From Streptomyces sp. NBC_01476 (GTDB lineage: Bacteria > Actinomycetota > Actinomycetes > Streptomycetales > Streptomycetaceae), in the NCBI RefSeq assembly GCF_036227265.1, contig NZ_CP109446.1, positions 3,233,001 to 3,297,000 of the forward strand: 64,000 nucleotides of DNA, in the 5' to 3' direction. The position numbers and the translations under genes are program-made. Of the stretch, positions 8,627 through 18,206 are shown piece after piece. The notes below the pieces were generated by a model, which was not told the DNA's origin, searched no databases, and saw nothing but the letters and a program-made list of their open reading frames with translations. Each line of letters begins with the position of its first letter. Position 1 is the first letter of the stretch.

Positions 8627-9504
8627 AAGACAACCGTCCGGCGGCCGTTGAGCAGCACCCGGTGCTCGCTGTGCCACTTCACCGCCCGGGCCAGCGCCTG
8701 GCACTCCACATCGCGGCCGACGGCGACGAGCTGCTCGGGGGTGACCTCGTGCCCGACCCGCTCGACCTCCTGCTCGATGATCGGCCCCTCGTCGAGGTCG
8801 GCCGTCACATAGTGGGCGGTCGCGCCGATCAGCTTCACCCCGCGGTCGTGCGCCTGGTGGTAGGGCTTGGCGCCCTTGAAGCTCGGCAGGAAGGAGTGGT
8901 GGATGTTGATGATCCGGCCCGACAGCTTGCCGCACAGGTCGTCCGAGAGCACCTGCATGTAGCGGGCCAGGACGACGAGTTCGACGCCCTTGTCGTCGAC
9001 GAGCTGCAGCAGCCGCGCCTCCGCGTCCGTCTTGCCCTCGCGGGTGACCGGGATGTGGTGGAACGGCACGCCGTAGGAGCCGGCGAGTTCGCGGAAGTCG
9101 GTGTGGTTGGAGACGACCCCGGCGATCTCCACCGGCAGCGCGCCGATGCTGGTGCGGAAGAGCAGGTCGTTGAGGCAGTGCCCGAACTTGCTGACCATGA
9201 GGACGATGCGCATGCGTTCCGCGGACGGGTGGATCGCCCAGTCCATGTGGTACGCGCCGCCGACCGCGGCGAAACTGGCCCGCAGCCTGTCGGCGGTCAC
9301 CGCGGGGTCGGCGGAGAAGTGCACCCGCATGAAGAACAGGCCGGTGCCCTGGTCGCCGAACTGCTGGCTGTCGACGATGTTGCAGCCGGTCATGAAGAGG
9401 TAGCTGGAGACCGCGTGCACGATGCCCTGCTTGTCGGGGCAGGACAGGGTGAGCACGTACTGCGACGGCTCTTCGACGGGCTGCAACGGCTGCTGTTCGC
9501 TCAC
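8620..9504 (-). CDS. purU: formyltetrahydrofolate deformylase PurU
   Basis: 294 residues. It hydrolyses 10-formyl-THF to formate and THF in the cytoplasm, balancing the one-carbon pool and supplying formate for purine synthesis. An N-terminal ACT domain (about 14-90, starting YVLTLSCPDKQGIVHAVSSY) precedes the formyltransferase-type catalytic domain (about 95-290). The latter has NIHHSFLPSFKGAKPYHQA with the catalytic His and GATAHYVTADLDEGPII with the conserved Asp; SNHTDF and VPFHHIPVT are also typical of PurU. Length matches the family. The stop lies in an 8-bp tandem repeat. Confidence 0.95.
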   Translation of the reverse strand: MSEQQPLQPVEEPSQYVLTLSCPDKQGIVHAVSSYLFMTGCNIVDSQQFGDQGTGLFFMRVHFSADPAVTADRLRASFAAVGGAYHMDWAIHPSAERMRIVLMVSKFGHCLNDLLFRTSIGALPVEIAGVVSNHTDFRELAGSYGVPFHHIPVTREGKTDAEARLLQLVDDKGVELVVLARYMQVLSDDLCGKLSGRIINIHHSFLPSFKGAKPYHQAHDRGVKLIGATAHYVTADLDEGPIIEQEVERVGHEVTPEQLVAVGRDVECQALARAVKWHSEHRVLLNGRRTVVFA

Positions 9505-9527
9505 ACCCGCATCCTAAGGCGCGTGCC

Positions 9528-9968
9528 TCACGGCGCCGTCCGGTTGTAGATCGCCAGCACCTCCAGCGACCGCGGCGGCACATCCGGGTCCTCGGCGTCC
9601 GCCGCGGCCATCCGCAGGTGCGCCTCGCGCGCCGCCTGTACGGCGTCGGGCCAGGCGGGGTGCTCCAGGTACGCGGTGGCGGGCGCGTCAGCGCCCACCT
9701 GGTGGAGGATCTTCAGCACCCGCAGGACGGCGACATCGACCAGCGCGGCCTCCTGGGAGTCGCGGAAGATCGTGCCGACGTACTTCTCGGCGGACCAGTT
9801 GTCCAGCCAGGTGTCCTCGACGAGGCGGTACACGGCGTCGGTGACGTCCCCGTACCCCTCACGGCCGGCCTGCCAGACATCACGCTGGAAGACCGGGTCG
9901 CTGATCATGTGCAACGCGGAGCGCACATTGCTGCGCCAGCGCCACCACGGCATGTCGTTGAGTGGCAT
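9528..9968 (-). CDS. conserved hypothetical protein upstream of purU
   Basis: 146 residues from ATG 9968. It is hydrophilic and mostly helical, beginning MPLNDMPWWRWRSNVRSAL; SDPVFQRDVWQAGREGYGDV, VYRLVEDTWLDNW and ILHQVGADAPATAYLEHPAW are distinctive. No signal peptide, membrane segment or catalytic motif is visible. I recall proteins of this type as conserved in Streptomyces next to purU, but not with a known function. It sits 23 bases upstream of purU on the same strand, so the two may be cotranscribed. Confidence 0.75.
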   Translation of the reverse strand: MPLNDMPWWRWRSNVRSALHMISDPVFQRDVWQAGREGYGDVTDAVYRLVEDTWLDNWSAEKYVGTIFRDSQEAALVDVAVLRVLKILHQVGADAPATAYLEHPAWPDAVQAAREAHLRMAAADAEDPDVPPRSLEVLAIYNRTAP

Positions 9969-10137
9969 ACCCCCCATCGTGGACGAGGGGCGGGCGCGAC
10001 GGGAAGACTTCTCCGAACCTTGCACGGTTCCTGATCGTACGCATTCGAATACCGACACCGGTAATTCACCTGAAAGTGACCGCTCATTCCCCCGGGATCA
10101 GCCGGGCGTTGGCGCCATGGGGGAATCTTCCCGTTAC

Positions 10138-11397
10138 ATGACTGACTGGCGAGTGCGCAAGGCTCGGATCGCCGCCATAGCGACTACGGCCGCATTCGCG
10201 CTGCTCAGTGGTTGTGGGGTGATCCCGGGGAGCGCGGGGGGCTCGCCGGGACCTCTGGTCGTCATGACGTGGGCGCCGGTCGACACCAAAGCCACCAACA
10301 TGCCGGGCATGCCGGCCATGGCGCAGGTGGTCGAGAAGTACATCAACGCCCAGGGCGGGCTGAACGGCCGCAAGCTGAAGGTCCTCACCTGCAACGAGCA
10401 CGACGACGCGGTCGCGGTCACCGACTGCGCCCAGCAGGCCGCCGACGCCGGCGCGGTCGCCGTGGTCGGCTCGTACAGCGAGTCGGGGTCGGCCTTCACC
10501 AGCGCCCTGGAGGCCGGCGGCATCCCGTACATCGGGGGTTACGGCATCACCGAGGACGAGTTCCAGAGCCTGATGTCGTATCCGGTCAACGGCGGGCTGC
10601 CGGCGCTGCTGGCGGGCAACGGGCGGCAACTGGCCGGCCTGTGCAAGAAAGTGACACTGGTCAGGCCGGACTCGACCACCGGCGACCAGTTCCCGATCTT
10701 CCTCGACACCGGGCTGCGGGTCGGCGGCCTGACCCCGGCCCGCGACATACCGACCCCGGACGACTCCTCGGACTACACCTCGGTGGCCGCCCAGACGGTC
10801 GCGAAGAACAACAAGCACTCCTCGTGCGTCTCCGCGGTCCTGGGTGACCACACCAGCACCTTCTTCGACGCCTTGCGCCGGACCGGGAGTTCGCAGCCCA
10901 AGGTGCAGTTGTCGTCGGTGATCGGGAGCGTGCAGCAGTCGGTGATCGACTCCACCGGCGGCCCGGAGAGCCCGCTGGAGCACGCGTACATCACCAGTTG
11001 GTACCCGCCGGCCTCGGACCCCAAGTGGGACGAGATGAAGGCGGCGATCACGAAGTACGCCTTCGGTGACGACCGGATCGACGTGGCCGACCCCGGGGTG
11101 CAGACGACGTGGATCGCCTATGACGTCTTCGCCAAGGTGGTGCGGGCGATGAACCCCAGGACCAAGGTGACCGCCGAGGTCATGCAGCGGGCGATGGACC
11201 GCACCACGCATCTGTCGACCGGCGGCCTCACCCCGGACCTCGGCTGGACCGACGCCGACGTGAAGTCGGTCCCCGAGCACGCGCGGATGGTCAACACCGA
11301 GGTGACGTACCAGCGGATCGACAAGGGCCGGCTGGTGTCCGCCAAGCCCGGTTTCATCGACCTGACGGCGACCCTGCGGGCGAGCACGGACCAGTGA
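10138..11397 (+). CDS. ABC transporter substrate-binding lipoprotein (Leu/Ile/Val type)
   Basis: 419 residues from ATG 10138 (ATG 10117 is possible). A basic N-terminus and hydrophobic run end in the lipobox LLSGC with Cys26, so it is an exported lipoprotein anchored on the outer face of the membrane. The mature part has the type I periplasmic-binding fold: EKYINAQGGLNGRKLKVLTC, then VGSYSESGSAF and GGIPYIGGYG, as in LivJ-like ligand-binding proteins. No permease or ATPase genes lie nearby, so it is an orphan binding protein or sensor component. Ligand unknown; an amino acid or amide is the family expectation. Confidence 0.85.
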   Translation: MTDWRVRKARIAAIATTAAFALLSGCGVIPGSAGGSPGPLVVMTWAPVDTKATNMPGMPAMAQVVEKYINAQGGLNGRKLKVLTCNEHDDAVAVTDCAQQAADAGAVAVVGSYSESGSAFTSALEAGGIPYIGGYGITEDEFQSLMSYPVNGGLPALLAGNGRQLAGLCKKVTLVRPDSTTGDQFPIFLDTGLRVGGLTPARDIPTPDDSSDYTSVAAQTVAKNNKHSSCVSAVLGDHTSTFFDALRRTGSSQPKVQLSSVIGSVQQSVIDSTGGPESPLEHAYITSWYPPASDPKWDEMKAAITKYAFGDDRIDVADPGVQTTWIAYDVFAKVVRAMNPRTKVTAEVMQRAMDRTTHLSTGGLTPDLGWTDADVKSVPEHARMVNTEVTYQRIDKGRLVSAKPGFIDLTATLRASTDQ

Positions 11398-11501
11398 GGC
11401 CGCCGGCCGCCGCGAGCGGCCCCTGAGGGCCCGGGAGCAGGTCCGCAGGGGGAATCCCGCCGGATCCCGCCGGGGATCTTGCCGCGAAGCCGGGAGAGGG
11501 C

Positions 11502-12980
11502 CTACAGCTGCGTGTACTGGCGCTTGGTGAGGCCGTACTTCTCGGCGATGTTGTTCCAGAGCTTGACCGCGCGCTTCTTCTGCTCGGTCGCGGTGCCGCT
11601 CTCCTTGTCGCCCTCGGCGGTCTCCGAGGTGTTGCGGGCGTGGCCGCCCTTGCAGATCTTGTGCTGCTTGGCCTGGTCGGCCCAGTTCGCGTAGTGCCCG
11701 TCGGCGGCGGCGGACGCCTGCCATGCCTTGGTCAGCGCGTCGGTGAGCGCGGCGTGGTCGGGCAGCTTGTCCACCTGGAGGGTGCCGAGCTGGGTCACCA
11801 GGCCGGTGCGCTGGCCGGCGGCGGAGCGCAGCGAACCGGCGGCGCTGTCGAGGTCCTTGCAGCCCTTCACGGAGGCGACCGCGCTGACCACCGCGCTGCG
11901 GCTGGTGCCACTGGTGTTGAGGAGCGAGTCGAGCGCCTGCGCCTGCTGTTTGACGGCCGCGTCGTCGCCGCTCGCCGCGGGGCCCGAGGAGCCCGCGGAT
12001 GCGCTGGGGTCGGTGGTGGCCGAGGTCTTGGCGGCCGCGTTGCTCGCGTCGCCGCTCCTGCCGCCGCCGCTCATCAGGCCGCCGACGACCAGTCCCGCCA
12101 CCACGCAGCCGGCCACCACGATGCCTATGAGCACCTTGGGCGACATCCGGCCGCCGCCCCTGCCGCCTTCGTCGTCGTAGCCGGGCTCGTACGGGCCCGG
12201 CTGCTGCCCGTACGGGGGCTGACCGCTCTGGCCGTACTGCGGGGCGCCCTGCTGCTGGGAGGGCGGCGCGATGATGCGCTGCCGCATCGGGGGCGGGCTC
12301 GGCACGTCGGTGCGGAAGAGGTGGTCGTAGTCGCTGTCGTGCTGCGGACCGGTCTTCTGCCCCTGGTCGTAGCCGTCGTAGTCCTGGCCGCCGCCGTACT
12401 GGGACTGCCCCTGCTGCCCGCCGTACTGCTGGTCGTACCCCTGCTGGCCCTGCCGGCCCTGCCCGCCGTACTGCTGCTGGTCGTACCCGCCCTGCTGGTA
12501 ACCCTGCTGGGGCTGCTGCTGCTCGTAGCCCTGCGGTTCGTCGTGGAATATCGACAGCGGCATCGCCTGGGTGGCTTCGGCGGGCTGTACGGGCGGCTGG
12601 CCGTGCTGCTGCCCGTGCTGCTGGGGCTCGTGCTGGGCCTGCGGTGCCTGCGGCGGTATGGGCGGCAGCGGCGGCACCGGGCCGAGACCGGCCGGATACT
12701 GCGGCTGGGCCGGGTCACCGCCGGGGTACGGAGGCAGCATCTGGGTGGCGTCCGCGACCGGTGCCGGTGCGCCGCGGTCGCCGCCCGGCGCGGGCATCCC
12801 GGCCGGGTAGGGCGGCAGCATCTGGGTCGCGTCGGCCGGCTCCGGCGTCCCCGGAGGGGGGCTGCCCCACGGGCTGCCGCCGGCGGGCTGCACCTGCTCG
12901 CCGTAGGCGTTCTGCCCGCTGGGGTGCACGACGCCCCGGTACGCTTCCGGCGATTCCTCGCCGCGTCCGCTGCTGTGCAT
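11502..12980 (-). CDS. Gln/Pro-rich single-pass membrane protein with DATQMLPPYP repeats
   Basis: 492 residues. The first ~285 are low complexity: two DATQMLPPYP motifs and a related EATQAMP, then a tract rich in Gln, Gly and Tyr. One transmembrane helix follows (about 291-312, KVLIGIVVAGCVVAGLVVGG), then a Ser/Thr/Ala linker and a helical C-terminal domain outside (about 365-492, with two Cys at VKGCKDLD and HKICKGGH that could form a disulphide). GGGAG precedes the ATG by nine bases. Function unknown. The large disordered cytoplasmic part could be a phosphorylation or scaffold region. Confidence 0.75.
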   Translation of the reverse strand: MHSSGRGEESPEAYRGVVHPSGQNAYGEQVQPAGGSPWGSPPPGTPEPADATQMLPPYPAGMPAPGGDRGAPAPVADATQMLPPYPGGDPAQPQYPAGLGPVPPLPPIPPQAPQAQHEPQQHGQQHGQPPVQPAEATQAMPLSIFHDEPQGYEQQQPQQGYQQGGYDQQQYGGQGRQGQQGYDQQYGGQQGQSQYGGGQDYDGYDQGQKTGPQHDSDYDHLFRTDVPSPPPMRQRIIAPPSQQQGAPQYGQSGQPPYGQQPGPYEPGYDDEGGRGGGRMSPKVLIGIVVAGCVVAGLVVGGLMSGGGRSGDASNAAAKTSATTDPSASAGSSGPAASGDDAAVKQQAQALDSLLNTSGTSRSAVVSAVASVKGCKDLDSAAGSLRSAAGQRTGLVTQLGTLQVDKLPDHAALTDALTKAWQASAAADGHYANWADQAKQHKICKGGHARNTSETAEGDKESGTATEQKKRAVKLWNNIAEKYGLTKRQYTQL

Positions 12981-13221
12981 CGCCGCCCACTCCCGCCTCT
13001 GCCCCGTGTCGCAACCGTCGGCCAACGCTACCGGGTTATCCGGAAGAGCGGCCACGCGGCCGGTGGAGTGAGTCCGGGAGCACACCGCGCGGGCGTGGTC
13101 GCTTTCCGTGCGGGGCCCGGCCTCGCGGGGGTTGCCCTGCGCTTTGACGGCCGTGCGGTGATGCGGTGTCGGTCCGGTAACGATTCGGTGCGGCCCCGCA
13201 CCTGACGCTCTCCATCCGCCG

Positions 13222-14601
13222 TCAGGCCGCCTCGCGTTCGACCAGCTGAGCGCTGAACTCGCGTACGGCGGGCTCGGTTTCGTACGGCTCCAGGCGGCGG
13301 CGGAAGTCCTCCAGATACTCGGTGCCGCGGTTGGAGCGCAGCCCGGAGAGCAGGGTGACCGCCTGGCTGCCGGTGTGGCAGGCCAGTTCGATCTCGCGCT
13401 GCTGGACCTGGGCGTCGGCCAGCAGCAGCAGGTCGATCGCGCGGCGCCGGGAGCGCGTCTCGGGGTGGGCGGCGAGCGCCTCCTCGGCCCGCCGGGCGGC
13501 CGGCGCGGCCTCGCCCAGGTCGCGGTGGCAGTGGGCGAGTTCGTCGGCGAGGTAGGCGTGGTCGAAGTGGGCGATCCAGGCCGGGTCCTCCTCCGGCCGC
13601 GAGCGTTCCATGGCGTCGGTGGCCAGGGCGGCCACGGCGGAGAAGGTGCGGGCGTCGCCGAGCAGCGCGTGGCCGCGCGCCTCGGCGGCGTAGAACATCG
13701 CCTCGGCGGTGGCGGTGACCTGGCCGCGGGCGCCTTCCTGGGCGGCGCGGGCGAGTTGGGCGATCTCCCGGGGGTTGCCGAGGGACGCGGCGAGGTGGCT
13801 CATGCTGGCGGCGAGGATGTAGCCGCCGTAGCCGCGGTCGCCTGCCGCCTGGGCGAGCCGCAGCGCCTGGATGTAGTAGCGCTGGGCCAGACCTGGCTGT
13901 CCGGTGTCGACCGCCATGTAGCCGGCGAGTTCGGTCAACCGGGCGACGGCCGAGAAGAGTTCACGGCCGACGGACTCGCGGTAGCTGCCGCCGAGCAGCC
14001 CGGAGACCACGCTGTTGAGGTAGTGCACGACCACCGGCCGGACGTGGCCGCTGCCGAAGCGGTGGTCGAGGTCGGTGAGGGCCTGGGTGGTGGCGTTGAC
14101 CGCCTCGACGTCCGATCTGCCCACCCGGGCGCCGCCGTTGCGGGCCACGCCCTGGTCGGGGCGGGTGATCAGCCAGTCGCGGCTGGGCTCGACGAGAGCG
14201 GAGGCGGCGACCGTGGAGCCGGTGAGGAAGTCACGGCGGCCCACGTCACTGCGCCACAGCTCGCAGACCTGCTCGATGGCGCCGAGCACCGTCGGCGAGA
14301 AGTGCAGGCCGATGCCGGTGGCCAGATTCTTGCCGTTGGCCATGCCGATCTCGTCGATGGACACGGCCCGGCCGAGCTTGCGGCCCAGCGCCTCGGCGAT
14401 GATGCCCGGTGCCCGGCCGCGCGGCTGCTGGCCACGCAGCCACCGGGCCACGGACGTCTTGTCGTAGCGCAGGTCGAGGCCGTGTTCCGCCCCGCACATG
14501 TTGACCCGGCGGGCCAGCCCGGCATTGGAGCAGCCGGCCTCCTGGATCAGAGACTGCAGCCTTTCGTTCGGCTGCCGCGCCACTAACGGTCGTGCCGCCA
14601 T
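13222..14601 (-). CDS. NsdA-like HTH-TPR transcriptional regulator
   Basis: 459 residues. The N-terminal ~95 (PNERLQSLIQEAGCSNAGLA, KTSVARWLRGQQPRGRAPGI) form an XRE-like HTH with a long spacer that is highly conserved in Streptomyces. RRDFLTGSTVAASAL and tetratricopeptide-like helix pairs (about 230-420, with QPGLAQRYYIQALRLAQAAG) follow. This is the arrangement of NsdA and related TPR regulators that affect development and antibiotic production in Streptomyces. It is divergent, with a 212-base gap, from the primase/polymerase-like gene. The exact target is not predictable from sequence. Confidence 0.82.
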   Translation of the reverse strand: MAARPLVARQPNERLQSLIQEAGCSNAGLARRVNMCGAEHGLDLRYDKTSVARWLRGQQPRGRAPGIIAEALGRKLGRAVSIDEIGMANGKNLATGIGLHFSPTVLGAIEQVCELWRSDVGRRDFLTGSTVAASALVEPSRDWLITRPDQGVARNGGARVGRSDVEAVNATTQALTDLDHRFGSGHVRPVVVHYLNSVVSGLLGGSYRESVGRELFSAVARLTELAGYMAVDTGQPGLAQRYYIQALRLAQAAGDRGYGGYILAASMSHLAASLGNPREIAQLARAAQEGARGQVTATAEAMFYAAEARGHALLGDARTFSAVAALATDAMERSRPEEDPAWIAHFDHAYLADELAHCHRDLGEAAPAARRAEEALAAHPETRSRRRAIDLLLLADAQVQQREIELACHTGSQAVTLLSGLRSNRGTEYLEDFRRRLEPYETEPAVREFSAQLVEREAA

Positions 14602-14813
14602 CGATCCCCCCTCGTCGTTCCCATAGGAAGGTCAATTCCCACCAGAAGGCCGAAATACGCGTGTTGTGGCGGTAATTCACCTTTGCCGGACGGTTTTCCG
14701 GCCCACCGTTGACTACCCGGATCGCGGGCCGCCGCCCGCACGCGCCCCCGGCAGTGCATCCGTGCGCCCGCAGTGAGCCGCGCGTTCACCCCGCCCGCAC
14801 CCCGTAACTCCTG

Positions 14814-15494
14814 GTGACGGCGGAAGTTGTGCAGCGCGTGGAACACACCATCGGAGCCCCGCGGCAGCTCGCCGGCCAACTGCTCGACACGGCGGTCCGA
14901 TACGCGCTGGAGCGGCACTGGGACGTGCTGCCCGGTTCATGGCTGGACAGGGAAGCGGGGGGCGCACCCCGCTGCTCGTGCGCCGCGCCCTCCTGCCCGG
15001 CGGCCGGCGCCCACCCGACCCGGCCGGACTGGGTCACCCAGGCGACGGGCAACCCGGCCCAGGTACGCGGGATGTGGCAGCGCAGTCCGCTCGCGTCGGT
15101 GCTGCTGCCCACCGGCCGCACCTTCGACGCGATCGACGTGCCGGAGAGCGCCGGCCTGCTGGCGCTCGCCCGGCTGGAGCGGATGCAACTGCCGCTCGGA
15201 CCGGTGATCTCCATGCCGACCCGCAGGCTGGCCTTCTTCGTCCTGCCCGGCGCCGCCGCCAAGGTGCCGGCGCTGCTGCGCGGGCTCGGCTGGCCGCCGG
15301 AGTCGCTCGACCTCGTGGTGCGCGGCCAGGGCGACTGGGTGACCGCGCCGCCGAGCCGGATGGGGACAGGAGGCTCGGCGCAGTGGCTGCGCGAGCCGAA
15401 CGAGCTCAACCGCTGGCTGCCCGACGCGGCGGAACTGCTGAGGCCCCTGGTGTACGCGTGCGGTCAGGAGGCGGTCACCGCCCGCGCACGGTGA
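14814..15494 (+). CDS. bifunctional DNA primase/polymerase N-terminal domain protein
   Basis: 226 residues from a GTG. The Cys-rich segment CSCAAPSCPAAGAHPTRPDW followed by LLPTGRTFDAIDVP and GPVISMPTRRLAFFVLPG matches the Prim-Pol N-terminal domain protein common in Streptomyces. It is much shorter than plasmid or phage primases and lacks a helicase domain. Whether it has polymerase activity is doubtful. It precedes an ABC exporter by 166 bases on the same strand. Confidence 0.8.
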   Translation: MTAEVVQRVEHTIGAPRQLAGQLLDTAVRYALERHWDVLPGSWLDREAGGAPRCSCAAPSCPAAGAHPTRPDWVTQATGNPAQVRGMWQRSPLASVLLPTGRTFDAIDVPESAGLLALARLERMQLPLGPVISMPTRRLAFFVLPGAAAKVPALLRGLGWPPESLDLVVRGQGDWVTAPPSRMGTGGSAQWLREPNELNRWLPDAAELLRPLVYACGQEAVTARAR

Positions 15495-15660
15495 CCGGCC
15501 GCGCTCCCTGCGTGAGCTGGTGCCTGACCGGAAACCGGCCCCGACCCGTCGTCACTGTCAGTGGTCCCCTCTAGGGTGGCTCCACGGACGAGGTGTGCGC
15601 GCCGCCGCCGGCCGGCGGCGGGCAGAGCTCTGGGCGCGCTACGGGGAGAGGTGCCACACG

Positions 15661-16539
15661 ATGGGGCAGCCGAAGGAGACCACGCACGGCGAGGGCAGCG
15701 GCCCCCGGTCGTACCCGAGCCTGCCCGCCTACGGGACGACGGCGACCGGCCCCGCTCCGGCCGGCCGGGGGCCGGTCCCGGCGGTGCTGGTGCGCGGGCT
15801 GTGGAAGCGGTTCGGGGAGCAGGCGGCCGTTGCCGGCATCCACCTCGAACTGCCCGCGGGCCGCTTCATCGGTCTGGTCGGGCCGAACGGCGCGGGGAAG
15901 ACCACCACGCTCTCCATGGTGACCGGGCTGCTGCGGCCGGACGACGGCACCGTGCAGATCTCCGGCCACGACGTGTGGACCGACCCGGTGGCGGTGAAGT
16001 CCCGGATCGGCGTGCTGCCGGAGGGCCTGCGGCTCTTCGAGCGGCTCTCCGGGCGCGAACTGCTCGCCTACACCGGCCGGTTGCGCGGCCTGCCCGGCGA
16101 GGAGGTCGACAAGCGGGCCGCCCAGCTGCTCGACGTACTGGACCTCGCCGACGCCCAGCACAAGCTCGTCGTCGACTACTCCACCGGGATGCGCAAGAAG
16201 ATCGGCCTGGCCGCGGCGCTGCTCCACAACCCCGAAGTCCTCTTCCTCGACGAGCCGTTCGAGGGCGTCGACCCGGTGTCCGCGCAGGTCATCCGCGGGG
16301 TGCTGGAGCGCTATACGGCCACCGGCGGCACCGTGGTGTTTTCTTCGCACGTGATGGAGCTGGTGGAGAGCCTGTGCGACTGGGTCGCGGTGATGGCGGC
16401 CGGCCGGATCGTGGCCCGCGGCCCGCTCGCCGAGGTCCGCGGTGCGGCGCCCAGTCTCCAGGACGCCTTCCTCTCCCTGGTCGGCGCGGACCGCCGCGGC
16501 GGACAGGACCTGGACTGGCTCGGCGGCGGTGCCCTGTGA
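15661..16539 (+). CDS. ABC transporter ATP-binding protein
   Basis: 292 residues. After a ~35-residue extension, the nucleotide-binding domain shows Walker A GPNGAGKTTT (about 76-85), the signature-like STGMRKK, Walker B EVLFLDEPFEG and H-loop SSHV. This is the CcmA/DRI-type exporter ATPase. GAGAGG stands ten bases before the ATG. Its stop overlaps the GTG of the permease gene (GTGA), so the two form one translationally coupled operon encoding a membrane exporter of unknown substrate. Confidence 0.92.
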   Translation: MGQPKETTHGEGSGPRSYPSLPAYGTTATGPAPAGRGPVPAVLVRGLWKRFGEQAAVAGIHLELPAGRFIGLVGPNGAGKTTTLSMVTGLLRPDDGTVQISGHDVWTDPVAVKSRIGVLPEGLRLFERLSGRELLAYTGRLRGLPGEEVDKRAAQLLDVLDLADAQHKLVVDYSTGMRKKIGLAAALLHNPEVLFLDEPFEGVDPVSAQVIRGVLERYTATGGTVVFSSHVMELVESLCDWVAVMAAGRIVARGPLAEVRGAAPSLQDAFLSLVGADRRGGQDLDWLGGGAL

Positions 16540-18206
16540 CCGCCTCCGGCACGCAGGCACTCGGCGGCCAGCGGCCCGCCGCTCCCCGGTCGCCCTCGGT
16601 CACCCCGGTCTTCGTACGGCTGAAGCTGGCGGTGCTCCGCAACGGACTACGCCAGTCCCGCGGCCGCACCATCGGCTGGGCGGTCGGCGTCAGCTTCGCG
16701 ATGCTCTACGCCCTCGGCCTCGGCGCCGGCATGATCGCGCTGCGCGGAAATCACTACGCGCCCGCCGCCGCGCTCACCCTCACCATCGTGCTGGGCCTGG
16801 GCTGGGCGGTGATGCCGCTCTTCTTCTTCGGCGGTGACGACACCCTCGACCCGACCCGGCTGTCGATGCTCCCGCTGCGCCCCCGCCCGCTGATAACCGC
16901 GCTGCTGACGTCGTCACTGATCGGCGTCGGTCCGCTCTTCACCCTGCTGGTGTCGACCGGCGCGGTGGTCGCGGTCGCCCACGGCTCCGCGGCGACCGCC
17001 GTCGCCGTCCTGGCGGTGCTCCTGCTGCTGGTGACCTGCGTGGCGCTCTCCCGGGCGGTGGCCGCCGCCAACACCCGGCTGCTGACCAGCCGCAGAGGCC
17101 GCGACCTGGCGCTGCTCAGCGGCCTGTTCGTGGCCGTCGGCGCCCAGCTGGTCAACCTCGGTCTCAGCTCGCTCTCCTCCAACGGCGGGCTGCACCGCGC
17201 CACGTCGGCGGCCGCGGTACTGCGCTGGATCCCCCCGGCATCCGCCGTGGACGCGGTGCGGTCCACCAGCCGCGGCGCGTACGGACTGGCCGCGCTCCAA
17301 CTCCTCTACGGGGTCGCCGTCCTCGCGCTGATCCTGCGCTGGTGGTACCGCAGCCTCTTCCGGCTGATGGTGTCCCCCGACTCGTCCACCATCCAGGCGG
17401 CGCCGGACACGGTCAAAGGCAGTGCGGCCGGCGCCGGACTGCCGAGCCGGCTGACCGCGGCCCTGCTGCCTGACCGGCTCCTCGCGGGCCGCACCGGCAC
17501 CGTGATGGAACGCCAGTTCCGCTACCTGTGGCGCGAACCGCGGTCCCGGGCGGGGCTGGCCACGGGCCTCGCGGTCGGGCTGCTGCTGCCGCTGGTCGCG
17601 GTGGTGCAGCACGGCACCGTCTACCAGTGCCTGTGGGCGGCGGGGCTGCTCGGCATGCAGATGTACAACCAGTTCGGCATGGACGGCTCGGCGTTCTGGA
17701 CGGTCGCGGCGACGATATCCACCCGCCGGGACGCGGCGCTGGAGCTGCGCGGCCGGGCACTGGCCCTGGTGGCCATCGCGGTGCCTTACGTGACCGTGGT
17801 CACCGTGGGCGCCGCGCTGCTGCTCGGCAGGACCGCCGTGCTGCCCGAGACGCTGGGCCTGTCCTTCGCCTTCCTGGGCGCGCTCACCGCCACCGGCTCC
17901 TACGCGAGCGTCCGCTACCCGTACGCCGTCCCGCAGGGCAACGGATTCACGGCGGGCGCCCCAGGGCAGGGCGGGCTGGTCGCGCTCAACGTGGTCGGCG
18001 GCACGCTGAGCGGGGCGGTGTTCTGCTTCCCGGTGCTGGGGCTGTCGCTCGCGCTGCACCTGACCGGCCACCACGAACTGCTCTGGACCGTACTGCCGGT
18101 GGGGGTGGTGTACGGCGCGGTGGTCGGCGCGGCGGCGCTGCGGTTCACCGCGCCGAGGCTGCTGGACCGGTTGCCGGAGATACTGGCGGTGGTCGGGAAG
18201 GCGTGA
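16536..18206 (+). CDS. ABC transporter permease
   Basis: 556 residues with about twelve hydrophobic segments in two blocks (for example FAMLYALGLGAGMIAL, TLTIVLGLGWAVMPLFFFGG and a C-terminal block ending LLDRLPEILAVVGKA). It is coupled to the ATPase gene by a GTGA overlap. In streptomycetes such two-gene ABC systems follow a primase/polymerase-like gene; substrate unknown. Its 3' end overlaps the convergent gene on the other strand by 62 bases. Confidence 0.88.
   Translation: MTASGTQALGGQRPAAPRSPSVTPVFVRLKLAVLRNGLRQSRGRTIGWAVGVSFAMLYALGLGAGMIALRGNHYAPAAALTLTIVLGLGWAVMPLFFFGGDDTLDPTRLSMLPLRPRPLITALLTSSLIGVGPLFTLLVSTGAVVAVAHGSAATAVAVLAVLLLLVTCVALSRAVAAANTRLLTSRRGRDLALLSGLFVAVGAQLVNLGLSSLSSNGGLHRATSAAAVLRWIPPASAVDAVRSTSRGAYGLAALQLLYGVAVLALILRWWYRSLFRLMVSPDSSTIQAAPDTVKGSAAGAGLPSRLTAALLPDRLLAGRTGTVMERQFRYLWREPRSRAGLATGLAVGLLLPLVAVVQHGTVYQCLWAAGLLGMQMYNQFGMDGSAFWTVAATISTRRDAALELRGRALALVAIAVPYVTVVTVGAALLLGRTAVLPETLGLSFAFLGALTATGSYASVRYPYAVPQGNGFTAGAPGQGGLVALNVVGGTLSGAVFCFPVLGLSLALHLTGHHELLWTVLPVGVVYGAVVGAAALRFTAPRLLDRLPEILAVVGKA

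Noticed and set aside
14814..15494. plasmid or phage replication gene
   Set aside because: Only the Prim-Pol N-terminal domain is present, without helicase or integrase neighbours; such proteins are chromosomal in Streptomyces.
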